The position numbers and the translations under genes are program-made. The notes beneath the pieces were generated by a model. That model had not been told where the DNA came from and searched no databases. It was given only the letters and a program-made list of their open reading frames with translations. Positions 45,894 to 57,926 of a stretch of DNA of 64,000 nucleotides are shown piece after piece. Source of the DNA: Perkinsus olseni (lineage: Eukaryota > Perkinsozoa > Perkinsida > Perkinsidae); the NCBI GenBank assembly GCA_013115135.1, contig JABANP010000043.1, forward strand, positions 62,001 to 126,000. Reading direction: 5' to 3'. Every line of letters starts with the position of its first letter. Positions within the stretch are counted from its first letter, which is position 1.

Positions 45894-47130
45894 GTGAGGT
45901 TACCGCGGAGTACAAAGCTTCCCCGCTGGTTGAGACGACGACATCACGGCGTTCGAGCTCCTCGCGGTATTAACGGCGATGCAGTCTCTTGCCCCTTGCC
46001 TTCGCAACAAATGGGTCATCCTTTTATCGACAACGCAGCAGTGGAACTCACCCTGATCGAAGTCTCGACCTCAGCCCGAGAGATCGGTGAGGTCATAGAC
46101 GCCTCCTGCAATATAGCAGCATCGCACAACATGAAGTTCCGGGTCGCCCGTGTAGCGTCGGGTTCTAGCTCGGCTTGTGCTCCGAGCAGATGGATCTCTG
46201 ACGAGTCGACTAGACAATGTGCAGCGGAGTACTTGGTTCACCCAAGTTGGTTGTTTTCATGCCAGTTTGCCTGATACCGTGAAGGAAGCGTACCCAAGGA
46301 TCGAGCGACTCGTCACCCCCGAGCTTTGCGACGATTACGTCGACTTGCTTTCATACAGCGACTCCCATTGAGTTACATGCAGGATTTAACCAACTATCAC
46401 GTGAGTTAGTGACAAGCTGAGCTTAATGGTGCTCATGCCTCGCGCGAAGAACCGCCAAGTTCCTTCCTCATTACCAATGACATTAACATGAGGGCTGTTG
46501 TCGGCCAGTTGTGGATAATGCGAGAGTTCTCCGACTTTCTACAGTGTGACAAGACGAGCACTTTCGATGGCTTTTTGGAAATGACACGGGTGTACCAGTC
46601 TCTGCTGCACTGCTCGATTCTGAACGGTGACTCTCTCCTGTTCGTAGATGTCGAAGAGTGGATTGATGAGAGGTAATTCGTCTCCGTGTGTTCGCTTCGA
46701 TCCAGCAGCGAGGTCTTTCAGGCAAGACAGAGCAATCAGAGGGAGAGAATGGATGCCATATTTCCATCCGCTGGAGTTCCAAATTGGAACTTCCAATGCA
46801 GTCACAAGATCAGTTTCGGAGCCCTCATGAAGCAATTACGTGGTATTACCAAATATCGGCACGCAGCAGGAGCGATCGACAGCGAGACCCGTGGTGGCCT
46901 CCGTGGCCTTGCAAGTCCCTCCTGCGACGTTGACTCCACTGAGCCGCTAAGTCTGAGCGAGCTCATCACGTTAAAAGAAACTTCTTGTACCCCTCAGTCC
47001 TTGCTTCGAAGTAGTTGCTTATCTCGTGTTTGTGTCGAGGATCGAAGAATGCGCGTTGTTTTCAATTTCAGTCTGAACCGACTCGGTATGCTGGTGCTGC
47101 GGGTAGTTTACCGCTCAAGGTAGCATCTCT
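45894..47130 (+). other. Coding-like stretch, gene not resolved
   Basis: Plus-strand pieces look like real protein: PFIDNAAVELTLIEVSTS and SAREIGEVIDASCNIA (46015-46120), VKEAYPRIERLVTPELCDD (46278-46370), and LWIMREFSDFLQCDKTSTF with LLFVDVEEWIDER (46506-46676). No splice plan joined them, and no family was recognised. They could be one spliced gene or a transposon remnant, given the neighbouring repeats. Confidence 0.3.
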
Positions 47131-47516
47131 CTGTTTTATGCGTCAGATTTGGACCGGTCGCCAACTCTACCACCAAAACTAATGACAAGGTCTACAAGGT
47201 GTACTCAGGTCTTGAATGCTGTCTAGCGGCAGGTCTATTACCAATCTATTTCATGTGCAGCTTCGGCATGGGTTTCTTGTGAGCATAGCTTGAGTTTATT
47301 GAGTCAATGGAGAGGAATAAATATCATAGCATGAGACATAACTGTGGAGCCCGGGATCGTATGAAGACCATTCCTCGGCCAGCGATCGAAGATGTGGCAG
47401 CCGCTGGCCAGTGGCTGGACGCGGCGTAGGAGTCCTACGCCTATGGGCCACTAGTGCTGGCCCACTATCAGTGAATATTGTACCGCCAGTTAAATACAGC
47501 AGTTGCCACCACTGTA

Positions 47517-50500
47517 ATGAACAACTACCATTTATACGAGGAGATCGGTCATGGGAAGTACACTGTCGTGTATAAGGGACGGAAGCGCTACTCCATAGAA
47601 TATGTCGGCGTTAAGAGCACGGAGAAGTGCAGGAGGAGTCGTGTTATGAATGAAGTGGCGGTATGGCTATGAGGCAGCTTCTGTCAGGCCCGACGGCCCT
47701 CTCCGCCCTATCTCAGGTTCTCAACGACATCAAGGGTCACTTCAACGTCCTCAGGTTCCACAACTGGTATGGACCCGACTCTACTGGCCATGACCACTAG
47801 CAGGTCGTTGGGCATCAGGTACGAGACGCGCAACCACTTGTGGATAATAACAGAATACTGTGCTGGAGGGGACCTCTTGAAAGTCCTCAAGCAAGACTCC
47901 AAAGTCTCTCCCGATCAGGTCAGTCACTTACTCCTCCTACCGTCTCAACTGTGGATGAAAAGCTCCCTTAAACCTCGGACATCTCTCTAAGTGTATTTCT
48001 ACACCATTTGCACACCAACTTTGTAAAATTCAAAACCGATTGAGTAAAGCTCATAGCAGAATGGTGAGTCCTTGAAGCAATTAGATAAACCACTGCCCAA
48101 ATTAGTGAGACCTTGGACTCAACTACATTCAGTTGGTCTGGGATTCGCACATACTAGGTCTGGAAATGGTGTAGTTCATGAAAGTTTGTTGTTGTCTCCA
48201 GTGCCGCGCCTTCTGCCTCGACATAATATCGGGCCTCCACCACGTTCATCGTAACGGTATCATTTACGGTGACCTGAAGCCTTCCAATCTTCTCTTCACC
48301 GAGGAAGGACGGCTCAAACTGTGCGACTTCGGTATGAGTCAGAGGCTCACCGACTTGGAGAACTTGTCTGCGAAAGGGAAGCCTCTACCGAGACGGGGTG
48401 GGCCTCCGAACACCCTCATCCCTCCCCCTGTCCAGCGCTGGTCTGTCTCCCATCAGGCACCCCCTACTACATGGCCCCGGAGCTCTTCCTAGATCGAGGC
48501 GTCCACTCTTTCGCATCGGACCTCTGGGCCTTGGGAATAGTCATGCATGAGCTGGTAGGCCGCCGTATCCGAGTTGAAGAGACTGGCTTTTCACAGGTCA
48601 CTGGACGCCCTCCCTTCGTCTCCAACTCCTTCCAATCACTGCAGCATCTTATTAAGGAGGAGGACCCGAAGCCGGACATAACCCCGCTCAGCTCCACCAT
48701 GGCCGACCTCGTCCACGGCAGGGCTCGGGGAGGAGGAGGCGATGATGACAGTCTACTGGCGAAGGATCCGGTACGGATGCCACCGTACCTTAGGCGACTG
48801 TTCTGGATTAGGTCACCCGATTGGACTGGGCAGGGCTGCTGAGTCATCCCTTCTGGAAGGGCCAATTCGACCACCTGCTCGATGTCGAGTTGCCCCCACA
48901 AAAGCATTTTAGTGACTACGTCAAGACGAGCCACCGTAGGGCGGCGCCTACCAGGGTATCTTCATCTACCCTGCTGGTCAGGTCTTCACTACCCTGGCAG
49001 CAGTAGCATCGGAAGGAACGCCACCAGTACCTCCTCCCAACGCTTGAACCCTCTCACGGTGCAGACGCCGAGCTCTGAGATGCTCCGCTCGGAGACTCCG
49101 TCCGTGGTGAATCAGCCGACACCACCGACGCGGCGCCACACAGTAGATGGCATCCCGTCGCCTGCCAGCAGCCCGCGTCTGCAGATACAGCAGCTGGTCT
49201 TCCATCCATCGGCCCCTTCGGAATCCAGGAGGGTCACTGTTGCCGCGGCCATCACCAAGCTGCTCCCTCATTGGTCGGACCAGTCGGTCAGTCCCATATC
49301 GACCGGCCAGGAGGAGGACGCCGTCCCCTCCGGTGAGTCGGGCCTGGCCCTGCTCTCCTCCGATGTGCGGTCGGGCTATTTAGACTCCTCGAGTGACTTC
49401 GTCGATGAGGGGGCGAGCAGCCCGGCGGGGGGGAAGGAGAACCTAAGGGGTTGGGAGAATCGTCTGCCGTAGGCATCCCATTGCACTCTGAGCGGACCAA
49501 CGCTGTTGCTGCTCAGCTTCAAGGCCTTCGACAGGGATGCCTTCGTGGTGGCCATCACACAATCGGCCACATCTGCCGCTCTCAACAAGGAGGTCGGGTC
49601 CCTCCCCCCTCCCCGGCAGACCCCGCTGGAGCCCGTGGCAGGTCCATCATCATATCGCCGTGATACACCAGCAGTTGAGGTCCGCTACTTCACCCGACCT
49701 TGTACATGCTATCATTGCCTATCTCAACCACCTTTCGGAGAGGGTCGAGGTCCGACCCGCTGGCGGCCAGGCTGCTGCTGCCACGACCGGTCCCTGTCAG
49801 ATCGCCGATGTTGTGCTGAACTCCTCAATCCTGTCGCTGCTGCTGGTCCTGGCCTCGCCTCCAGACAAGGAAGCCGACCACGCTTCGAGATCCAGTAGAG
49901 GACAATGGACGATAATCCGGCGGAGCGAAGCACTCAGAATCGACACCCTTAATGTACCACCCCATCACCGCATGCCACTAGGGGTAGGCCGCTGTCCGGT
50001 TAGATGCTGGGCAAGGCACTGCGGCATGCCTCGTTCATCGAGCCCGGCTGTACGACTGCCGGAGGCAGCCATTCGATGATGGTCGGAGCCAGCGTCGTGA
50101 GCCACCACAGCGAGGCGGGAACTAGCGGACTGAGCTTCGACACTCTGACCAATGGGGCCCATGGGGGATACGGTCTTTTCGAGGTCAGTAGACGACGACC
50201 GACAGTCGGGCAGGGAGGGATGCCGTCGCTTCAGATGCTACAGCAGTGCATCGAGCCAAGCTCCTTGAACTCCCTCGCAATACGCCGAGGGGCTCTAGCT
50301 GCCTTAGGGGAGCTCATGTTCTACGTAGCAACGCAACAGCAATCACCGACGGCTGCTGCTGCCGACACCACCGCCAACAGTAGGGCGCTTGGGCCGGCCC
50401 GGGGTAGCGGGCCCCGCTGCCAGGTATTTTATCAGCCTGCTCGTCATCCTCGCTGGACCTGCCTCCCTCGGTCGTCTCGATATTCATGCAGACGTGCCTG

Positions 50501-53500
50501 GTACGGTGGCTGTGGAGTCCCTGCGTCCACACTCAGCTCAGGTTAATGGTGATGACCTCGAGGTCCACGGCCTGTTGATGTTGGCCGCCCAGACACTGCG
50601 GAATATAGCGTTGATGGCTCCCGATGGTTGGGTCTCGACCAACCTCCTCACGCCTAACCTAGCCGCGCAGGTCGGGCTCATGCTTTCCCTCCTTAGCCGT
50701 TGTCGCGACTCTGACGGTCTGAAATTTAGTCGGCCCATTTGAGCTTGATGTCGCTAAGGTACTCGGAAGGCTTGGCAAGGCCGGCTGTGATAGTGCAGTG
50801 AGTCCTCGAGTGAGGGTGACCTGCCTGGCGGCCCTCGATAGGACGTAGCCCCCCCTCGCCGTAGAGCTGCTGATAGTCCATCATAGGCTCAACTTGGTCC
50901 CGTCCCCATTCACCTCCTCCGAGCTCCTGCAAGTGTGCATGAGTGGCTTGCGGCTAGCTGCACGGGCCAGCGCAGAGTCGGACGCCCAGCGAGCGGTCTC
51001 ATCGGGAGTAAGCCGACCACCATCATTCTAGCTGCAACACCTGAATTGCCATTCAGGTCTCATTCGGTCTGCGGCTGCTGGGCTCTCATGCTCGACTCGA
51101 TGCTACCACCGCTGAGGGCCTCGTTGGCGAGATTCTGTCGGTTCTAGGACAACCGCGCCTCTCCAGCGTTGTAGGCTACTACCACCCCTTCCCCAGTTCA
51201 CTACAGTCCCTTAGTCCCGTGGCAAGGCGATAGTCCTACTGGCCCGACTCTTCCTCATCCGAGGTCCCTCCACCGACAACATCGGAGCCCATGCCCTTCA
51301 CTGCGCCCTCGATAAGGTCGGGAGACTCGACGGCCTGGCCTCATCGGTCGCCCCCTCAGAACTTGGCCATGAGATTCGAGAGGATCTGCCGGGCTCCCGA
51401 TGCCGTTCGAGATGCTGACAGCGAAGATGAGGACACTGCCTCATACTTGCAGCGAGCCTTGAGCGTCGTCATCGACGCCGTGTCCATCTGTCTATGGCAG
51501 TGCCTCACTGACGCCGTACTGCACCCCGGGGGCCTTCTGAGGACGACGGGATGGACCCTCCCTTGTTGAACAGTCGCAGTGAAGTCGCTTATTTCCTGCT
51601 GGTCTCCTCGAGTATATGAGCGCTTTCGAAGAGGCTGTTCATCATCCCTTCTCGGCAGGCCCATGCTCTGCTCTCAGGTATCGGACCTCCACGCCCTCAC
51701 CACCTCCAACCCGACTCCGTCGCCTCGGTACAGCAGCAGTCGTAGCGGTACATCCTCGACCTCGGCTTCCTCGTCTGCTTCGCTCCGCCGAGGATCAGCA
51801 TCTTCTAGCGTTACCATGAACATCTCTCGAGCACTGAACATCATCATGCATCTGCTAGCTAACTCTAACATGGCCAGATGTGCGCATTACCATCACCAGC
51901 GAGACCTCCGCCGCCCTATCGAAGGACTTTCAGGTGTCCTCACCGAATCCCACCTCCCATCAGTAGCGAGGATAGCCGCTTGGCAGACCCCCTGTGGGAG
52001 CCCTAGGAGCGGTAGGCCCGCCCTCGTACCATCAGCAGGGATGCCACCATGTGCAGGCACCAACGCTGGTCTGCAGCACCTGCAGTTGCTGATGATTGAA
52101 GGCCTACCAGCCCAAGTCGGAGTTCTCCTCGGTGGGCGCTGCTTTCCGTGTTCCCTCGGACTACCGCTGTCGTGTCAGAAGGAGGGCCCACCTCTCTGCG
52201 ACTGCTTCGTCCGCAGTATGCTGCCCGTCGATAATATCCCACACCCACTCCGAGCTAGCGGACGTCCGGTTTAGGGCCTTTAAGAGCCTCTCTGATATCA
52301 TCATGCAGATGTTGGCCGATGATGAGACGTAGGCCGCCATCCCAAACTTGCACCTTCGGGGTGGTCGATAGACTGCCTCTTCTGAGTCTCTGAGGATCAT
52401 TTCTTACACCTCGAATTTCAATCCTGGGGGCACTTCAGAACTCCTAGAGAGTTCAATCGGACACCCCCACTGATATCAAAGCCCAATGAAAAACCTACCA
52501 TCACGTACCCACGGCCCGGCGCGCTACTGATCGGATATATTCTTTCTACTAGCCTATCGATAGTTATCATGGGAAAATATGTTATGACGATATTTTCGGG
52601 AAAATATTTCGATACGGATCGTCTTTTCCTTCCCTCTGCCACCCTGCTAGGTCCCTTACCTGTTCCCGCCTGCCTCGGGGGACTGGTCATGCGCAGATTG
52701 TTCAGGTATAACGTGGATGGGGCTCTGAGGGCCCGCCTTACTTCACTTCTGCGGGAGCAGCTGTTGCCGCTGCTGGGCGTCTTGCTAGGGGATGATGAGC
52801 CGACACCCACTCTAGTTCGGAGACTCTTGTCTGTGGCTCTACCGGATGAGATAATGACGCCGATGGTCGAAGTACAGGCGATGAAGACGATGAGACTGTA
52901 CATACCGAACTCATGATAATTGCAGAGGCCAAAGATACTAATTTGTGTTGTCAATTGAAACATTCACCATGTGGGTGGCGGCCGTGCCATTGACACGCAC
53001 GTTCAGCGACGTAGCTCTGCTGGTACCATCCCACAGGTTCCTCGTATTACCGAGCAGGGTTGGTCTACTGATGACTAGCGCTGTGGAGAGGCCCAAGGAG
53101 GCAGGAGGCGGCTCATCGTCCAGGGGGAGATGGGAAAGAGAGTCGTCATGCCGTACTCTTGCTTATGCTGAGATATCTGTAAGTGGCCAGTCGAGGCCTT
53201 CCTCGGGACCCTTGCGATGGTAGGCACGACCATGGACTGTACTCGACGCTGCAAGCCCTGGAGACTGAGACCAACACTAGGCTCTGCCCGCCCCATGAGA
53301 ATGATGCTGTAAGCTTCCTTTGTACGGCGCTCAAGGCCTTGCCACCATGGCCTCCTCCTCACCGCCCACTCCACTGCGATAGGTTGAGTACTTCCGATCG
53401 GTGGTCATGGCTGGACGATGGGGTGACGTGCTCAGGCTCGTGACGAAGCTGTAGGTCTGAGGGTAGGGGCCCGACGGCGGCGGTCACCTCTCGGCAGATA

Positions 53501-53980
53501 CTCATCGGCCACGGCGGCAGAGCAGAGAGCTGCACAGTTCCGAGTGTACAGGCAGGTAGGCCTGTCCATGCAGGGGAGACGGCGAACATCTGCTGGTGGT
53601 GGTGGTGGTCAGGAGTTTTTGGAGCTCCTGTTCCTCACAGAGGGAGACGAGGAGGCCGGTAGAGGTGCGAACGAGCCTCTCGTCGAGAAAGCTGTGAGTG
53701 TTGTGGGGCTCTCTGCCCGCAGCAGCAGTGGAGGCCGCTGTCGACCTTGCTGTGAAGCGATAAAGTGGTTCGAACTCAGATGGTTGAAGATATGGCACAA
53801 GTGCTGGAGAAGATAAAGCCTCTTTGCTCGAACACGGAGTGGGGTCGCTGATAGTAAAGAGACCATTTTGACAATGACGCGCTTCAACCTAAGATACGCC
53901 GAGCTGTACGAAGCCCTCACAGCACCGTCACTGGAGGAATATCGACAGGGATGGCAGAGCAAGGCCGGAGGACGGTGAGC
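47517..53980 (+). CDS. ULK4/RUNKEL-like protein kinase with long ARM/HEAT tail
   Basis: The start MNNYHLYEEIGHGKYTVVYK (47517) and VGVKSTEKCRRSRVMNEV match the RUNKEL/ULK4 family. Exon 1 ends at 47660. Then HNW|YETRNHLWIITEYCAGGDL, NGIIYGDLKPSNLLF (48257-48300), LKLCDFGM, GTPYYMAPELFLD, GVHSFASDLWALG and TGRPPFVSNSFQSLQ, then SHPFWKGQF. The catalytic arginine of HRD is replaced (YGD), as in ULK4-type pseudokinases, but Asp, the VK lysine and DFG remain. Downstream, QQLVFHPSAPSESRR and AALGELMFYVATQQQ match the ULK4 repeat region, and helix pairs continue to about 53980. Human ULK4 is about 1,275 residues. It functions in cilia and microtubule stability. Many exons; joins and the 3' end are approximate. 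Confidence 0.75.
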
Positions 53981-55199
53981 TGCTGCCTACAAAACTAGGT
54001 TGATCTCAGCGGCAAGGTACGGACTTTGGCGGAGTTATGTACCGAAACTGATGGAAGTGTACGGCAATAGTGGCTGGGCTGAATGTAATAAGAGGCGCCT
54101 TTGTGACAGAAGAAGACCCCTGAATCAGGTGGGATGGTTACTCCGGGATGCTGCAAAGATGAAGATACTCTGGACGATCTTGTTGCTCTAGGCCTCCGGC
54201 ATAAATACATTTCAAGTGACGTAGTACAGTTCTCCTGAAAACTCTCAACCCCTCAGCAGGTCCCCAGACGAAGCGGACCACCGGTAGTCCACAAGTCCCC
54301 AGTGAGCCTGCGGTGCTGCAGAAGCTCGGCGAACCGGCCAGAGAGGTCGGACAGACTGAGGTAGGCTAGCCCACACTCTTAGTAGCCAGCACGAGGCATG
54401 TCAGGAGCTACAGCATAGTAGTGTGGGCCAGTTGGGACCAGAAGCGAGGAGTTCAACCCCGACTCCTGACCGCCGCCGCGCCTCTCCGAGTTCTCAGGGA
54501 GTGTCTGCCGTTGATTCGAGAGGCGGGTCTCGGATCTGCTGCGGTGGTATGGGAGTGTTCATGATTCAGACCATAGTGGAGTGAAGTCCGGCGAAGCGAA
54601 GCCGGCTGTGTTTCCCAAAGGGAGTCAGGATTGATATCCCCTGGGATACCGAGACCGGTCATGGAAGCGCCGAGCGCTCCAGCAGGGAGGAGGAGGCTGT
54701 CCGGGACAGTCGGCAAGTGATGGAGATAATCCTGCTTGACTTGGTCATTCTGAGTGCAGATTTCGGTGGAGTCGGGTCCTGTATGGCAGTGGGACCCCTC
54801 GGAAGGGAAACTCGATCACCGCCGAACCATTTCCGAGTCATCTGGTGAGATGCAGAGCAAGGTTGACTGAGACTTAAAAGTCTCCGATTCAGGGCCACCC
54901 ACACGGAGGCACTTTCGAATAAAGACGTACAGGTAGGGGAAAGTGATAGTCGCAGCTCCTCTATGTACCGCTCGAGCGGCGCCACCGTCCAATTCCTTAC
55001 AGCTGAGTGTCTCGTTAGTTACACCGTCAGTCCAACGCTAGCTCGCACGGGCAAGCAACACCTCCTAGACAGTCTACCCCGATGGAAGGGAATAGGAGTC
55101 GTCGACCAAGCGCTCGGACAGGTGAGGTTAACGGAAGAAGCCACAGCGCCCAGTCTCGGCAGGCTCGACTCTGGATGGGGAAGCCTCTCGTAGCAGTCC
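53981..55199 (+). other. Coding-like stretch between the kinase and WD40 genes
   Basis: Pieces such as GLWRSYVPKLMEVYGNSGW (54030-54090), VPSEPAVLQKLGEPAREVG (54300-54357) and SREEEAVRDSRQVMEIILLD (54680-54740) look coding on the plus strand. They could be the kinase C-terminus or the N-terminal half of the WDR47-like gene, which in other species has LisH/CTLH helices there. Not resolved. Confidence 0.3.
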
Positions 55200-56683
55200 G
55201 GGTGGCCCGATCCAGGAGCACATAGAAGTGACCCAGATCTGGCAGTATGAAGACACACAGGCTATCCGCTGTGTATCCTTCAGCCCTTGTGCTCGATACC
55301 TTGGCATAGGTAGGTTTCGGCGCGTAGTCTCTTCCCGAAGTGGTTGCTGGATGCCACAGGTACCAACAGCCGGTCGTTGATAGTATTCGACTCGGTGGCC
55401 ATAGAGGACGGAGAGACTGAGGAGTTGTTGAGACGGGATCGATATCACGCTGGCTCGATGTACCCCCCCCATAGGAGGCATCCACCGGGCTGTGGACGGG
55501 TCAGATACTGCATGTCCTGGTCGCCTGGCAGTACACTACTGGTCACGGGCTCCAACGATCAGAACGTACAGGTCCTGTCATTTGACCACAGCGCGGAGCT
55601 GGTCAATCCCTCGAGAGCGGAAGATAACCCCACAAGCAGGTCTGTAGAAACGACGGGCACTTCCTCTGGGAACTGAGAGTTTCTTTCAGGGACCGTCCGG
55701 ACGGTCTGTGCGGTGACTTGCAGCACTTTCCTCAGCGGCTCCGAGCAACGAGCAGTGTGTTCGTGTGTGGGACGTAAAGACGGGGCATAGGCATAATAGC
55801 GTACCGCTCAGCTCCTGTCAGGTCGAGAACGGCAAGTGTAAGGCGACGCTAGACGGTCATAGATGGAGAGAGGCCATGGCGGGGAATGTAGGGCCTCTCG
55901 AGAGACGTCTTGCTTGACTGCTTCAGAGTGTCTTTTCAGGCACTATCGCTCAGCTGTGGATCACAAGGAGATGGGGGACTAGTTGCGGTTGGCTCATCCG
56001 GCGGAAGTGTCTCGATGTGGTGAGTCCCACGCTGGGGGTAGTGCACGTCAGCTGCGCCCGCACACGGAAAGGTCTGGCCTTGTGCAGCCGCATTGCTATA
56101 GACGTCTGTGATCGACAGCGCAGGTCCCTCCGGTCATGCTCTCCTGTATGGAAGCCCGCTGAGGATGTGCATCATCACAAAGACGCCAACAGCGTGAGCA
56201 TCTCCCCCGACGCCGGTACGACCATGCGATAGTCCGTGCATTCGAATTGAATTCCCGCAGTCTACATTGGCGCTGGCTACGAGGACGGCTCGGTTGCTAT
56301 CTGGGACACGCGGTCGACTGCCCAACAGCCTCTTGTTTATCGACGATCGGCTCATGGCGACAGCTGCCGGTACGACTGCACACCAGGCGAGAATTCACTA
56401 TGGTGTCATTGGCAGGGCCGTGACCTTGCTCACCGACTTTGGCAGTCAGCAACCGAAGATTGCGAGTGTGGGCTTCGACCATTCGTTGCTCGTTATTAAC
56501 GGAACAGGGGCTACAGACTGTACGCTACAAGGTAAGATAACGTCACGCGCCGCGAAATTAGGCTGGTCTCGGCTGTCAGAGCATACAGATCGCGCGGTTG
56601 GCATCAGCTGGTGTGGAGAAAAGAGGATGCTGATAAGCTCGAGCGCTGATGCGACTGCCAGATGCTTCAAACTGAGATGCTGA
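55200..56683 (+). CDS. WDR47-like WD40-repeat protein
   Basis: WD blades in order: QYEDTQAIRCVSFSPCARYL near 55245, RYCMSWSPGSTLLVTGSNDQ then NVQVLSFD near 55505-55580, TVRTVCAVTCSTFLSGSEQR then CVWDVKTG near 55692-55790, YIGAGYEDGSVAIWDTRS near 56265, and HTDRAVGISWCGEKRMLISS then SADATARCFKL at the end. The EDTQA(I/V)R opening and the final SSSAD blade match WDR47 (nemitin), a microtubule-associated protein. Stop at 56681-56683. The frame changes between blades imply short introns that I did not all place; the N-terminus is unresolved. Confidence 0.65.
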
Positions 56684-57010
56684 TCATTCAAGTTGAGCTT
56701 TGAGTTCTCTTATGCATTTACCGAACTACGATGATAGATCTAACGTCATGACAGAAGAAATCTCAGCGGGTCAGATCATCAGGTAATCCGCCTAACGCAA
56801 GACTCAAGGTGAGAGTGTAGGAATAATTGAAAGTGTTCCTCCAGATGACTGGAAAGAAAATAAGCTCACAGGGCCAACGATCATCGCCAATGCACGGGTG
56901 AACAGAACATAGTAGAAAGACACCAGTTGCACCCTTCTCCGTGAGGCCGAGTATGCTCAGTCACACGGACGAACGGGCGGACACAGGAGGTAGGAGTCGT
57001 CTCGACAACT

Positions 57011-57730
57011 TCATGATTCGAGAGAGTGTTGGCTAGCTCGTCTTGATGATGGCTGGGGCGGAAGTGTGAGATTGGGCGGGAATTGGACGCCACCGACGTA
57101 GATCCAGGACCCGAAATAGTATCCCAACGCATGGAGCTCCACTTTGATCGAGTGGTCGCTCACCTTGTAGGCCGAGTTGCCTGTATAGGAATGGCCCAAT
57201 AATACCGCTGGTAAAGAGAAGACACTCTCGCTCATGGCCTTCACCTCGATGGGACCCCCGATAGTCACCGAACCATCGAAACGATGGTTGATCTGTGAAA
57301 TGGTCACTAACAGGGCGTCCAATTCAACGTCTGCTCCTACGACGGTGAGATCCACCCATAGCGTGTTCCGTATCCGCAAGTCTATCGTCCCTCGTGCACA
57401 GTATTGCAAGCCAGGGTAGAGTGAAATCATACCGCACCAAACGTATTGTTCCATGGCCATACTCTCAATGGAAATCTCCAGGACCGATGGTAGGCGATAC
57501 GCGATGGTCAGGAAAGTCCAGATGTACCACAAGAGAAGGGCCAGTGGTAGTCCTAACAGGAGAGCCCATGTGACCAGGTGATGCTTGGGATATCTCCTCG
57601 TTGTAGCCTTTGATACCACGTGATAATCTGCGAACCCGTGTGGGCTCCTCTGGCGCCGGTCTCGACCATCGAAGAAAACCAGAGGGAGTATCCAAAGGAT
57701 CGTACTCACCAACGGAAGTGTTCATATCCA
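57011..57730 (-). CDS. Single-pass membrane protein family, copy 1 (one frame break)
   Basis: From the ATG at 57730 (MNTSVGEYDPLDTPSG) the protein has FLRWSRPA, then after one excess base near 57610 ATTRRYPKHHLVTW. A membrane segment follows (ALLLGLPLALLLWYIWTFL), then an outer domain with EQYVWCGMISL, ARGTIDLRIRNTLWVDLTVV and IEVKAMSESVF. It shares this layout with 61493-62206 and with the broken copy at 58838-59621. A beta-sandwich like LEA-2/NDR1-type proteins is a guess from the shape (one N-terminal helix, then a lumenal or outer beta-rich domain). The first part could alternatively start at 57878. Confidence 0.6.
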
Positions 57731-57926
57731 GACTCTCATTGCCAGCGCGACATGTGCTCCGCGTCACGAGTCCGCGGCGGAAGTGGACCTTGTCGGCGTG
57801 CGTGCGGAGAAGCACACAAGACACAAATGAAGGCAAGGTCAGTTCCACTCGCTCGGGGAGATGCCGGAGGTGGCTCATAGCCGCTGGCTAGGGCTTGTTC
57901 ACCCGAATCATGGACGGGAGCTTCAC

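Noticed and set aside
57620..57730. GTGAGT at the DTPSG block read as a splice donor in the membrane family
   Set aside because: Differences between copies 1 and 3 in this block are mostly at third codon positions and keep the peptide, and an intron there does not restore phase.
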